Positions 1 through 6,133 of a DNA stretch of 37,986 bases are shown in pieces. The stretch covers positions 1 to 37,986 of the IMG/VR virus record IMGVR_UViG_3300042343_000772. One strand, written 5' to 3'. Each line of letters begins with the position of its first letter. The stretch's first letter is position 1. The DNA is from a virus. The notes under the pieces were generated by a model. The model made no database searches and was not told the DNA's origin. It was given only the letters and a program-made list of their open reading frames with translations. The position numbers and the translations under genes were made by a program.

Positions 1-123
1 GTAAGGAAGCCATTATTTCCAATTTTAATAAAAGACCAGAACACATCAATGATACTATCATCACTACTACTAATACTTTCCATATATGCCCTATACAGAG
101 TAATGAAATATTATGGCCGATAA
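1..123 (+). CDS. C-terminal end of a small membrane protein (partial)
   Basis: The reading frame is open from the first base to a TAA at 121-123, so the start lies outside the window. The visible 40 residues end in a hydrophobic stretch (about residues 18-32, rich in Ser, Leu and Ile) followed by a basic tail, like a single C-terminal membrane segment. It overlaps the next small gene by 11 nt, and all four genes here encode small membrane proteins. Function not recognised. Confidence 0.5.
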   Translation, partial: VRKPLFPILIKDQNTSMILSSLLLILSIYALYRVMKYYGR

Positions 124-235
124 TGAATTAGGAATATTGCAGAATTATGGTTTGGTCATTTTATATTGTTCATTAATATTATATGGCCTATTTATTCACT
201 ATCTGCAACAAACTTATGGGTATCCTTGTGAGTAG
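113..235 (+). CDS. Small predicted membrane protein, 40 aa
   Basis: ATG at 113 starts a 40-codon frame (MADNELGIL...) inside the end of the preceding gene. Residues 13-29 form one hydrophobic segment. The stop overlaps the GTG of the next gene, which suggests translational coupling. No function recognised. Size and position in a run of tiny membrane proteins resemble phage lysis or host-membrane-modifying genes, but no holin or spanin signature is visible. Confidence 0.45.
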   Translation: MADNELGILQNYGLVILYCSLILYGLFIHYLQQTYGYPCE

Positions 236-323
236 TCAGGAATTAACAGTCTGGATTTTCATGGGAGTCCTTTACATATTTTGTACTATTCTCACCATTT
301 TTATCTCAAAGGGCGAAAAATGA
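228..323 (+). CDS. Tiny predicted membrane protein, 31 aa, GTG start
   Basis: GTG at 228 overlaps the previous stop, and the frame runs 31 codons to a TGA at 321-323 that shares bases with the next ATG (320). Residues 8-26 are strongly hydrophobic and the tail is Lys/Glu-rich (SKGEK). The overlapping arrangement on both sides is the main support. Function unknown. Confidence 0.4.
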   Translation: MSSQELTVWIFMGVLYIFCTILTIFISKGEK

Positions 324-496
324 AAAACGATCAATTTCATATTCCTTTCATCAAAAGTTTGTTCCTAATTGCATTTGTCACTATAGTTTCCATGGTTTCT
401 GCTCGCATCTTCCTACAAAATTCATTTTCAAACCATTCAAATAGTGCCGAATTTACATCTTTCAAATCGTATAACGAAGCCAAAGCGAGTGAATAA
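320..496 (+). CDS. Small membrane-anchored protein, 58 aa
   Basis: ATG at 320 overlaps the upstream TGA as ATGA. An upstream in-frame ATG at 281 lies inside the previous gene and was not used. Residues 12-31 form an N-terminal membrane anchor or uncleaved signal. The remainder is a short Ser/Asn-rich polar tail. It closes the left-edge run of membrane genes. Function not recognised. Confidence 0.55.
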   Translation: MKNDQFHIPFIKSLFLIAFVTIVSMVSARIFLQNSFSNHSNSAEFTSFKSYNEAKASE

Positions 497-550
497 TCTC
501 TAATAGCACACAGTTTGCTGTTAAAGTAATTAATTTCCACTTATTATCTT

Positions 551-631
551 ATGCCGTGGTGGAAAATGGTTAAAGGCCAGTATAGGAAATGGCCGATAAA
601 CCCTATTGACAAGCCATTGTTTCTGTGGTAA
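551..631 (+). CDS. Possible 26-residue basic Trp-rich peptide
   Basis: The frame begins MPWWKMVKGQYRKWPINP and ends inside the promoter at 606-634. The composition (four Trp, several Lys) is protein-like, but there is no clear Shine-Dalgarno sequence. It otherwise fills an empty stretch from 497 to 679. Treat as tentative. Confidence 0.25.
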   Translation: MPWWKMVKGQYRKWPINPIDKPLFLW

Positions 632-634
632 GAT
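606..634 (+). promoter_or_regulatory. Sigma70-type promoter
   Basis: TTGACA at 606-611, 17-nt spacer, then TAAGAT at 629-634. A GCCGATA copy lies just upstream at about 590-596 rather than in the spacer. It points to the gene at 680. Confidence 0.65.
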
Positions 635-679
635 GGCTCATTGTGGTAGTGGTATTTTTCTTAATAGGTATAGTGAAAA

Positions 680-856
680 ATGTATAGGAATGTATTGTTG
701 ACCGATAAAGAAATCGCCCTCCTTAAAAGAGTAGTTGGTGACTATCTTCACGAAAAAATCACTCCAGAAGCACGAAATTTGACCATTATTCATTCTCGTC
801 TTAGGAGTGTTAAGCCTCTTGTTTCTAATAATCAATTCTTTAATTATGGTAAATAG
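680..856 (+). CDS. Hypothetical protein, 58 aa
   Basis: ATG at 680 follows the promoter at 606-634. The frame encodes 58 residues, with a charged helical N-terminal part (MYRNVLLTDKEIALLKRVVG) and a basic C-terminus. The ribosome binding site is weak. It ends 20 nt before the 3' end of the convergent HNH gene. Not recognised. Confidence 0.55.
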   Translation: MYRNVLLTDKEIALLKRVVGDYLHEKITPEARNLTIIHSRLRSVKPLVSNNQFFNYGK

Positions 857-875
857 GGATGTAATGGGCGGGAAA

Positions 876-1496
876 TCAAAATAATATATCATCCTGCGGG
901 CCTTCATCCCACGAATCTGATTTTTTCAGATTTTCTATAGCCCATAATGGTTGCAAATTAGAGAAATGGAAACATTCTTTAACTTGAGCAGGATCAGATA
1001 AATCAAATGAAGATACAGGGCGAATATGGTCAATATGCCAACCATTTAATGACCAATTTTGCCAACACATTCCATCCTTAAATTGAGACTCTAAATATTC
1101 TATTAACTGTATTTTGGAACATCCGACTAACTCCATAGTTGAATCATTTTTCTTTAATCCTTGTTTTTTAAGAGAAATATATAACCTAGTTCTTAATGCG
1201 TTGCATAATTTATACTGCAAATTATTTTGATTATATTTTTTATTTCTTTCTCTTTTTTTCTTTAAATAATTATCTCTATTTTTACCATTTCTATATTTTT
1301 TACTATATTCTTTACGTTTATCTTTATTATTGTAATAAAATCTTTTTTGACGCCCTATATTTTGTTGTTTTCTTTTTGGGTTATTTTCTCTTGCTCTTAA
1401 ATATAGTTTTCTGTGTTCTTTATTACAAATATCACAACGTTTTTTTGGCCCTTTAGCATCAACTAATTCTTTGTCACAATCTAAACATTTTCTCAT
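876..1496 (-). CDS. HNH homing-type endonuclease with N-terminal zinc finger
   Basis: 206 residues. A zinc-binding unit of two CxxC pairs (C4/C7 and C21/C24) precedes a long Lys/Asn-rich linker. The HNH core is WHIDHIRPVS (153-162), followed by FSNLQPLWAIENLKK, a well-known phage/intron HNH pattern in which the DH pair carries the catalytic His. AGAGG lies about 8 nt before the ATG. It is transcribed against its neighbours, and its start is only 11 nt from a divergent promoter, as expected for a free-standing mobile endonuclease. Very A/T-rich codon use supports recent transfer. Confidence 0.9.
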   Translation of the reverse strand: MRKCLDCDKELVDAKGPKKRCDICNKEHRKLYLRARENNPKRKQQNIGRQKRFYYNNKDKRKEYSKKYRNGKNRDNYLKKKRERNKKYNQNNLQYKLCNALRTRLYISLKKQGLKKNDSTMELVGCSKIQLIEYLESQFKDGMCWQNWSLNGWHIDHIRPVSSFDLSDPAQVKECFHFSNLQPLWAIENLKKSDSWDEGPQDDILF

Positions 1497-1507
1497 GTTA
1501 GTGCCTC

Positions 1508-1536
1508 TTGACTACCGATAAGTTCTATGGTAGAAT
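1508..1536 (+). promoter_or_regulatory. Sigma70-type promoter with CCGATA spacer motif
   Basis: TTGACT at 1508-1513, 17-nt spacer, TAGAAT at 1531-1536 preceded by TGG (extended -10). CCGATA sits at 1515-1520. It drives the 1574 gene and probably the run to about 3.7 kb. Confidence 0.75.
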
Positions 1537-1542
1537 ACACCA

Positions 1543-1575
1543 AAACCCACAAAATCTGTATGAAACCCACAAAAT
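1543..1575 (+). repeat. 13-bp direct repeat in a 5' leader
   Basis: AAACCCACAAAAT occurs at 1543-1555 and 1563-1575, exactly 20 nt apart, between the promoter and the first gene. Between them begins a 5-codon frame (ATG at 1560, peptide MKPTK) whose stop overlaps the ATG at 1574. It could be a coupled leader peptide, a duplicated binding site or chance. Confidence 0.55.
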
Positions 1576-1750
1576 GATCGAACCTACCATTTATACTCTT
1601 GATGAGGGGAAAACTTATCAAATAGATTTTGAACGAACAAAAGATCATGTAAAGTTCCAAACTATTAAAAGGATCAAGTTCTTGACTATGGATGATCTAT
1701 TGAAACTAAGAGAGAATATTGATAAGATTACTATTAAGTTTAAAAAGTAA
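1574..1750 (+). CDS. Hypothetical protein, 58 aa
   Basis: The ATG at 1574 is chosen because the longer frame would start inside the -35 box. The protein is MIEPTIYTLDEGKTYQIDFE... with alternating hydrophobic residues (beta-rich N-terminal half) and a basic amphipathic C-terminal helix. There is no strong Shine-Dalgarno, but a 5-codon leader frame overlaps the start. First gene of its transcription unit. Not recognised. Confidence 0.6.
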   Translation: MIEPTIYTLDEGKTYQIDFERTKDHVKFQTIKRIKFLTMDDLLKLRENIDKITIKFKK

Positions 1751-1766
1751 AATTTGGAGAAAAATA

Positions 1767-1910
1767 ATGACTAACGAACTCAAGGATAGAATCAAAAACT
1801 TTATTGTTAGTTGGGATAATACTATTGATGATGAGACTATGGGATTGGCCGATTATGATTTATTTTTAGAAACGGCTATTAGTCTGTTAGAAGAAACTAT
1901 TGGAGAATAA
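1767..1910 (+). CDS. Small acidic helical protein, 47 aa
   Basis: Starts at 1767 after a good TTGGAGA site; the upstream in-frame ATG at 1719 lies inside the previous gene. The C-terminal pattern LETAISLLEE resembles LETAVNLLQK in the gene at 2897, so the two look like diverged paralogues. Function unknown. Confidence 0.65.
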   Translation: MTNELKDRIKNFIVSWDNTIDDETMGLADYDLFLETAISLLEETIGE

Positions 1911-1913
1911 CTA

Positions 1914-2108
1914 ATGGAACAAGATGAAATAGGTCGCATGGATATTTGTAGACATTTGCTTCCTCCTCCTGGTGATGAAGTTGTTGGACAATTAATTGCA
2001 GAGATTCGTAGACTAAAAGAACGAGAAGTGTTATGGGAACAATGTGCTGATAAAACAATGCTAGTATATGGCGGTTGTTATCGACCAACTGATTTGGAGA
2101 ATAAGTAA
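1914..2108 (+). CDS. Hypothetical protein, 64 aa
   Basis: Preceded by TTGGAGA 8-9 nt upstream. A Pro-rich turn (LLPPPGDEV) precedes a charged helix containing AEIRRLKEREVLWEQCA, suggesting a short coiled coil. Part of the 1574-3701 run of small genes. Not recognised beyond similarity of style to small phage early proteins. Confidence 0.65.
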   Translation: MEQDEIGRMDICRHLLPPPGDEVVGQLIAEIRRLKEREVLWEQCADKTMLVYGGCYRPTDLENK

Positions 2109-2110
2109 TT

Positions 2111-2281
2111 ATGGATTGGACTATAATACATAAAGTAGTAATAGTCTATTTTAGCACTGCTATTTTTATATGTTCTCTTTTAGTTTGGAGCGATCCTTTG
2201 ATTAATATGCTATCTGTTGGATTTTTGTTAGGATTTGTATGGAACGAAACTTTTTTTGCAGGGAAAAGAAATGATGATTGA
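2111..2281 (+). CDS. Small membrane protein with two predicted TM segments, 56 aa
   Basis: ATG at 2111 lies 2 nt after the previous stop. Two hydrophobic stretches (about residues 6-26 and 30-45) are separated by a short loop with WSDP, and the tail is charged (GKRNDD). It overlaps the next gene by 11 nt. Likely inner-membrane; role unknown. Confidence 0.6.
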   Translation: MDWTIIHKVVIVYFSTAIFICSLLVWSDPLINMLSVGFLLGFVWNETFFAGKRNDD

Positions 2282-2486
2282 ACGAGAGCCTATGGCATGG
2301 GCCGTTATGCAACCAGATTCTTATTCTGTTTTTGTATCATATCATCAAGCAGTTGCTCATCGAAATAACTGTTCTGATGGACATATTATTCCATTGTGGG
2401 CGAATCCTAAAGACAACCCTGTGATTTTAAGACCCACTAAAGAACAGAAAGAAAATTTTATGAAAGTCTTTGAGGAAAAGAAATGA
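2271..2486 (+). CDS. Hypothetical protein, 71 aa
   Basis: Tandem ATGs at 2271 and 2274 follow GGGAAAAG; the longer frame from 2235 overlaps a membrane gene and lacks a ribosome site. The sequence (REPMAWAVMQPDSYSVFVSY...IIPLWANP) reads like the common small phage family with an N-terminal AWA strand and a PLW turn, whose function is unknown. The stop overlaps the next ATG. Confidence 0.7.
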   Translation: MMIEREPMAWAVMQPDSYSVFVSYHQAVAHRNNCSDGHIIPLWANPKDNPVILRPTKEQKENFMKVFEEKK

Positions 2487-2605
2487 AACTAACTAAAGAG
2501 GATATTATAGTATACTCACTATTGATTTTGGGATTTTTGTTTTTTGTAGTAATTGTGCCAATAGGTTTGAGTAGTATGATTTGTGAATATTTGGAGAATA
2601 ACTAA
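2483..2605 (+). CDS. Single-TM small protein, 40 aa
   Basis: Starts by ATGA overlap after GAGGAAAAG. Short charged N-terminus (MKLTKED), then one long hydrophobic segment (about 9-31) and an acidic tail. The stop overlaps the following ATG by 1 nt. Function unknown. Confidence 0.6.
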   Translation: MKLTKEDIIVYSLLILGFLFFVVIVPIGLSSMICEYLENN

Positions 2606-2703
2606 TGATAACTATACCTCGTTGGGAATATTATCTTCTTTATTTTATTGCATTTATGCAATGTCTAAAATTTATAGATAGGATAGTTGAGTATAACAAA
2701 TGA
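2605..2703 (+). CDS. Tiny protein with hydrophobic centre, 32 aa
   Basis: ATG at 2605 follows TTGGAGA by about 8 nt and the stop overlaps the next ATG (ATGA). Aromatic-rich amphipathic segment (WEYYLLYFIAFMQC). Supported by the ribosome site and tight packing rather than recognised homology. Confidence 0.5.
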   Translation: MITIPRWEYYLLYFIAFMQCLKFIDRIVEYNK

Positions 2704-2900
2704 ATCGTCTACAACAAGCCACCAAAACTTGGATAGAATCTGTGCAGAAATATTATGAGAATACTCCTCGTAATGAATTGACCCAAATTTATATGAGGGG
2801 CTATTTTAGTGGGTGGAGCGAGAGAGAGATTCTAGGATTGGCCGAAAAACTACTAAAGAATGAACAAGACTATCCTTTGTATAGAGAGAATGAAGAATGA
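2700..2900 (+). CDS. Hypothetical protein with GYFSGW motif, 66 aa
   Basis: ATGA overlap at 2700. All-helical and charged. Contains IYMRGYFSGWSE, a pattern shared with YLEGFAAGWQY in the gene at 14982 and with the common phage family of ~60-residue proteins carrying a G-[YF]-x-x-G-W turn. The next gene overlaps by 4 nt. Function unknown. Confidence 0.7.
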   Translation: MNRLQQATKTWIESVQKYYENTPRNELTQIYMRGYFSGWSEREILGLAEKLLKNEQDYPLYRENEE

Positions 2901-3106
2901 ACGATAAACTCAGAAAAAATGTTCAAGAGTTCTTGCTTGACTATGAAGAAAGACTTTTTATGTTAGGACTTCTTAATGGTGGTAATATAGAACATACTCT
3001 TGCTGATGATTTGAAAACAACTAATTCCTTATTGGAAACTGCTGTTAATCTTTTGCAGAAGTGTGTGGTTGATGATTATAAGATAGTTCCTCAAGATGGA
3101 GAATAA
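2897..3106 (+). CDS. Small helical protein, 69 aa
   Basis: ATGA overlap start. Predominantly helical and acidic. LETAVNLLQK near the C-terminus matches the 1767 protein in position and pattern, suggesting a local gene duplication. No known domain recognised. Confidence 0.7.
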   Translation: MNDKLRKNVQEFLLDYEERLFMLGLLNGGNIEHTLADDLKTTNSLLETAVNLLQKCVVDDYKIVPQDGE

Positions 3107-3109
3107 CTA

Positions 3110-3298
3110 ATGAGTATTGTTACTAAAGATTGTTATAAGGCCGATGTTTTTAACTTTAATGTTGAGCATAATGGGAGCCTTATTGATCTTACTATTAATA
3201 ATGTTATCTCTTGGGAGTGGATGAAAATGAAGTTGACTAAAGAGGAAGCCAAGGGGTTAGCCGATTTTCTTTATGGTACTATTGGGGAAAATAAATGA
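3110..3298 (+). CDS. Hypothetical protein, 62 aa
   Basis: Preceded by TGGAGA at 8-9 nt. The first part alternates polar and hydrophobic residues (beta-like), followed by a C-terminal helix LTKEEAKGLADFLY. That layout recalls small phage proteins of unknown role in which a strand pair is capped by a helix. It overlaps the next ATG. Confidence 0.65.
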   Translation: MSIVTKDCYKADVFNFNVEHNGSLIDLTINNVISWEWMKMKLTKEEAKGLADFLYGTIGENK

Positions 3299-3495
3299 AT
3301 GGAGTAAATATCAAAAAAGAACTAGAGACTCTGGATCGTAATGATTTTGATCGAACAAATATTCTCGTTACCCAAATTATGGAAGATATTAAAGAAACTA
3401 TGGGGAATGATTATGAAATGGGAATGGGTTTAATTGAGGATTATTTGTTTGATCTAATTAATCCTGAGTTTTTAGATTTTGGAGAAAAGAAATGA
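3295..3495 (+). CDS. Acidic helical protein, 66 aa
   Basis: ATGA overlap at both ends. Strongly acidic with amphipathic helices (IMEDIKETMGNDYEMGMGLI). No motif recognised. Confidence 0.65.
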   Translation: MNGVNIKKELETLDRNDFDRTNILVTQIMEDIKETMGNDYEMGMGLIEDYLFDLINPEFLDFGEKK

Positions 3496-3701
3496 AAGTC
3501 TATGCTGTAATTTGTGAATATGGTGCTGCTAGTATTCGTGAGAGTATAGAGATAGTTTGTAAAACTCGTGAGATTGCAGAGTCATATTATTTAAATGAGG
3601 ACTTTATTGGGCGTCCAATTCGTATTGATGAAATGATTGTGTGGGATAAAAAGTGGGAACCTCCTAAGCCAAAAAAGAAAAAGGTTAAAGGCCGCTCTTG
3701 A
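3492..3701 (+). CDS. Small protein with basic C-terminal tail, 69 aa
   Basis: GGAGAAAAG precedes the ATG. Residues 1-50 have the pattern strand - S/E-rich turn - strand - helix containing TREIAESYY, recalling phage one-domain proteins in which a helix AExYY follows beta strands (the DUF7336-like style; tentative). The tail KPKKKKVKGR could bind nucleic acid. Its last codons overlap the promoter at 3698. Confidence 0.65.
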   Translation: MKVYAVICEYGAASIRESIEIVCKTREIAESYYLNEDFIGRPIRIDEMIVWDKKWEPPKPKKKKVKGRS

Positions 3702-3725
3702 CAACTGCCGATACTATGGTATGCT
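3698..3725 (+). promoter_or_regulatory. Sigma70-type promoter with CCGATA spacer motif
   Basis: TTGACA at 3698-3703, 16-nt spacer, TATGCT at 3720-3725 with a preceding TGG. CCGATA at 3708-3713, 4 nt after the -35. It drives the 3757 gene. Confidence 0.75.
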
Positions 3726-3756
3726 CAACGCATAACTCCAAGAGAAAGGTCTGAAT

Positions 3757-3987
3757 ATGAATCTTATTACATGTTTTAGTAATGTTATTGGTCACAAAGA
3801 GGCTCAAGAATTAGTGGTCGATTTGAACCAAATGAAATCAAATTTGTCTGAAGATTTTTATATTAAGTATGATGAATACCAAGATTATTCTAAGGATGAT
3901 AATTATATGGTAATTGGAAATGTTACGCAAGAAGATTGGGATGAACTAAATCTGGATATGGACTTTATGGAAACTGATATTACCTAA
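3757..3987 (+). CDS. Acidic hypothetical protein, 76 aa
   Basis: AGAAAGG lies about 8 nt before the ATG. Residues 10-30 form a helix (KEAQELVVDLNQMKSNL), then an Asp/Tyr-rich acidic region and a C-terminal VTQEDWDEL helix. First gene behind its own promoter. Not recognised. Confidence 0.65.
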   Translation: MNLITCFSNVIGHKEAQELVVDLNQMKSNLSEDFYIKYDEYQDYSKDDNYMVIGNVTQEDWDELNLDMDFMETDIT

Positions 3988-3988
3988 A

Positions 3989-4159
3989 ATGAGAGACATT
4001 AATACTGAATTAGATATTGTTAGTGTTTTTATTAGGGACGCCGATAAATATGGTCTTGTACCAGAGGTTGTTCTTTTTGCTCTAAAATATATGAAACAAC
4101 ATCCTGAGAGCAATATTGAAGATGCTATGAGTTATGGATTCGATGAATGGGTCAAGTAG
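3989..4159 (+). CDS. Hypothetical protein, 56 aa
   Basis: ATG at 3989 is 1 nt after the previous stop. Two helices around LVPEVVLFALKYMKQHP resemble the small phage/early helical proteins with a conserved ALxYMKxxP core. The acidic C-terminus ends DEWVK. The gene stops 3 nt before the next -35 box. Confidence 0.6.
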   Translation: MRDINTELDIVSVFIRDADKYGLVPEVVLFALKYMKQHPESNIEDAMSYGFDEWVK

Positions 4160-4162
4160 CAG

Positions 4163-4191
4163 TTGACAACTGCCGATAAGTAGTGTATACT
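4163..4191 (+). promoter_or_regulatory. Sigma70-type promoter with CCGATA spacer motif
   Basis: TTGACA 4163-4168, 17-nt spacer, TATACT 4186-4191. CCGATA at 4173-4178. It begins a new unit right after the 3989 gene. Confidence 0.8.
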
Positions 4192-4216
4192 GGCAGCACA
4201 ACGAAGGAAACAAACT

Positions 4217-4426
4217 ATGGCATACTCGTATAAAGGGCTAATGAGAGTTAATATGAATTACTATATTGAAAAGCATGATATGCAAATGATTTTGGATGCT
4301 CTTGAGTGTTTGAGCGAACATATCAAGCATTATGAAGATAACAGTCCTAATTATCCTTGGACTTTGGATGAAGTTGATGCTCTTTTTCAGAGTTTTGATA
4401 ATGGATATAAGGAGGATTGCAAATGA
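4217..4426 (+). CDS. Hypothetical protein, 69 aa
   Basis: GAAGGA is 8 nt before the ATG. The sequence is helical, with MILDALECLSEHI, then a WTLDEVDALFQSFDNG segment. The last part resembles an EF-hand-like acidic loop only superficially. The stop overlaps the next ATG. Function unknown. Confidence 0.65.
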   Translation: MAYSYKGLMRVNMNYYIEKHDMQMILDALECLSEHIKHYEDNSPNYPWTLDEVDALFQSFDNGYKEDCK

Positions 4427-4548
4427 TCTATCTTTATCTTAATGAAACACAAAAGTTGGCTGAGATTGTGACCGAACTTGTTAAATTGAATATGGGCGTT
4501 GTTGCTGAACTTCATGGTAATAAGTGGCATATTGAGGTAACACAATGA
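4423..4548 (+). CDS. Small protein, 41 aa
   Basis: ATGA overlap, with AAGGAGGA just upstream. The predicted beta-helix-beta layout (MIYLYLNETQ, helix, then VVAELHGNKWHIEV) looks like a real mini-domain. It overlaps the next gene by ATGA. Function unknown. Confidence 0.6.
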   Translation: MIYLYLNETQKLAEIVTELVKLNMGVVAELHGNKWHIEVTQ

Positions 4549-4694
4549 AAATCCATGTGGTGATTGATTATCCTAATATTGATCCTGACAGTGAAGAAGC
4601 AGACAATATTATTCAGTGTCTAGAAATGGACTTGGAAGATTTTGGTGAAGAATATGGTCATAATTGGTATATTGATGATACTACAGAGGATTAA
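4545..4694 (+). CDS. Acidic small protein, 49 aa
   Basis: ATGA overlap start and end abutting the ASCH gene. KIHVVIDYP strand followed by a very acidic helix. The charge (many Asp/Glu) recalls DNA-mimic or regulatory phage peptides, but that is only composition. Not recognised. Confidence 0.6.
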   Translation: MKIHVVIDYPNIDPDSEEADNIIQCLEMDLEDFGEEYGHNWYIDDTTED

Positions 4695-5096
4695 ATGACT
4701 GGTTTAAATATTCAAGCCCCGTGGTCAAGTCTTTTAATTAATGGGCTGAAAAGCGTAGAGACACGTTCATATCACTTACCATTAAAGTATGAAGGCGTTG
4801 AATTATATCTGGTTGAAACTCCGGGCAAACTTGGCAAATTTAAGGCCAGAGTTATTGGTACTGTTACCTTTAGTCATAGTTTTAAATATCCAACTAAGAC
4901 TGATTGGATTAATGACTATAATAGGCATCTGGTATCACAAAATGATCCGTTTTATAGTTGGAATGATAATCCGAAATATGGATGGGTAGTTTGCTCTGTC
5001 AAGAAATTTGACGAGCCTCTTGACATTAGTGGCAAACGCGGTATAATCTTTACTAACAACCTAACCCTTTTGGAGAATGTTTATGTCACCAGTTGA
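4695..5096 (+). CDS. ASCH-domain (PUA-like) protein
   Basis: 133 residues starting immediately after the previous stop. The N-terminal pattern IQAPWSSLLINGLKSVETRS (6-25) is the ASCH signature (PW..LI..G.K..E.R). Internal strands (FKARVIGTVTFS) and a closing KRGIIF strand complete a PUA-like barrel. ASCH proteins are thought to bind RNA or act on nucleic-acid substrates. It could modulate phage or host RNA, but its target is unknown. A promoter for the next gene lies in its 3' part. Confidence 0.8.
   Translation: MTGLNIQAPWSSLLINGLKSVETRSYHLPLKYEGVELYLVETPGKLGKFKARVIGTVTFSHSFKYPTKTDWINDYNRHLVSQNDPFYSWNDNPKYGWVVCSVKKFDEPLDISGKRGIIFTNNLTLLENVYVTS
5020..5047 (+). promoter_or_regulatory. Sigma70-type promoter inside the ASCH gene
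   Basis: TTGACA 5020-5025, 16-nt spacer, TATAAT 5042-5047. No CCGATA in the spacer. It drives the genes at 5083 and 5303. Confidence 0.7.
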
Positions 5097-5316
5097 TTAT
5101 AAGTCCGCTGCTGCTGAATGTGCTAGATATATTTATGATAGTGATTCTGAACAAATTAGTTATCAGGAATATATCGAGGATGGCAATGATCCACGCGATC
5201 ATATTTTGTATCATGCTGCTGTGGTTTTGGGTGAATACAAAGAAGAATTTGATAATGACATTAGACTTTATTTGAACGAAATTTCTACTGGAGAAGATAA
5301 TCATGGGAATGGGTAA
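5083..5316 (+). CDS. Acidic hypothetical protein, 77 aa
   Basis: The second ATG (5083) is chosen: TTGGAG ends 7 nt before it, but only 1 nt before the ATG at 5077. Helical and acidic with a DPRDHILYHAAVVLGEYKEEF segment. It overlaps the next gene by 14 nt. Function unknown. Confidence 0.65.
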   Translation: MSPVDYKSAAAECARYIYDSDSEQISYQEYIEDGNDPRDHILYHAAVVLGEYKEEFDNDIRLYLNEISTGEDNHGNG

Positions 5317-5785
5317 TTTTGCTGTTGGAAGTTTTGTTATCGAATATGATGATCTGAAAAAGATTTGTCCAGATGAAATCAAGGCTCTTGAAAAGGCTAA
5401 ATATTTCAAGGAAGTTGGTTGGCAAACTGTTGGTCAATGGTTGGCATGGGATGATCCTGACCAGATTAAAGACGCTTTTTATGATGCTATTCTTGAGGAT
5501 AAGTCTAAGCCTGTTATTAGACTTGAGTTGAGTGAGGATCAAATTGTAGAGGATATTTTCCAAGAGTATGAAAAACTTGTTATTGCTCTGAAAAATACCT
5601 TTAATAAAAAGACAGGACTCACTCTGTATTTTGATAGTTATGATGAAGATGGTGGTGGCAGATATGATAATCCTGGTGATAAGGACGGTTGTATTTTCTG
5701 TGTAGATGGAATGGTACAACTAACTCCTGCTGGTGAGAAGTTTAAGGATATTATCGGAGAAAGAAAGTGGACACAATTCGGATAA
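5303..5785 (+). CDS. Hypothetical protein, 160 aa
   Basis: TGGAGAAG precedes the ATG. Features seen: an N-terminal DDLKKICPDEIKALEKAKYF helix, a central helical region rich in Asp/Glu, and a Gly/Asp-rich C-terminal part (YDEDGGGRYDNPGDKDGC, then VDGMVQLTPAGEKFK). Acidic overall. The D/G-rich segment could bind a metal, but no family was recognised. Conserved gene size and codon pattern support it being real. Confidence 0.7.
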   Translation: MGMGNFAVGSFVIEYDDLKKICPDEIKALEKAKYFKEVGWQTVGQWLAWDDPDQIKDAFYDAILEDKSKPVIRLELSEDQIVEDIFQEYEKLVIALKNTFNKKTGLTLYFDSYDEDGGGRYDNPGDKDGCIFCVDGMVQLTPAGEKFKDIIGERKWTQFG

Positions 5786-5791
5786 AAACCT

Positions 5792-5819
5792 ATTGACTAG
5801 ACCGTTTGGCGTGATATAA
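5792..5819 (+). promoter_or_regulatory. Sigma70-type promoter
   Basis: TTGACT 5792-5797, 16-nt spacer, TATAAT 5814-5819. The spacer holds ACCGT but not the full CCGATA. It drives the 5868 gene. Confidence 0.7.
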
Positions 5820-5867
5820 TGATTACTGTTACTATTGTTTAGAGTTTGAAACCTTATGGAGACTAAG

Positions 5868-6056
5868 ATGAAAGTTAGTGATACTTTGTCAGTTGTTGAA
5901 AAAAATGGTAAATTTGTTGTTACTCTTGATAATAAACCCATTAATCTTCCCAAGACTGATGGGGCTACTATCGTTACTGAATTTGATAGTCGAGAGGATG
6001 CTGAAAAGTATATTAGTATTCTTTCCAGACTTAAAAAGCAAAAACAGTATCAGTGA
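5868..6056 (+). CDS. Hypothetical protein, 62 aa
   Basis: The start at 5868 is preferred over 5856 because TATGGAGA, the ribosome site, overlaps the earlier ATG. The pattern is strand - strand - strand - helix (SREDAEKYISILSRL) with a basic end, a compact fold common in small phage proteins. Not recognised. Confidence 0.65.
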   Translation: MKVSDTLSVVEKNGKFVVTLDNKPINLPKTDGATIVTEFDSREDAEKYISILSRLKKQKQYQ

Positions 6057-6084
6057 TTCTGGATTTTTAAAGATTCCCGCCCCA

Positions 6085-6112
6085 TTGACACGATACTAGG
6101 TTGTGGTATGAT
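6085..6112 (+). promoter_or_regulatory. Sigma70-type promoter
   Basis: TTGACA 6085-6090, 16-nt spacer, TATGAT 6107-6112 with TGG before it. CGATAC follows the -35 directly, a partial version of the spacer motif. It drives 6134-6848. Confidence 0.75.
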
Positions 6113-6133
6113 GCCACTACAAGGAGAAAAATT

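Noticed and set aside
1196-1456. Plus-strand frame over the HNH gene
   Set aside because: Phe/Tyr/Leu low-complexity product is the shadow of the Lys/Asn-rich HNH sequence.
1508-1573. Longer versions of genes starting at TTG in -35 boxes (1508, 17219, 28649)
   Set aside because: The first codons coincide with TTGACT/TTGACA promoter elements and lie upstream of the expected transcript starts; internal ATGs, in most cases with Shine-Dalgarno sequences, are better.
5086-5953. Antisense frames opposite 5083-5950 (three overlapping minus-strand frames)
   Set aside because: They are complementary to well-supported + genes, have Ile/Ser/Asn-rich shadow composition and no ribosome sites.
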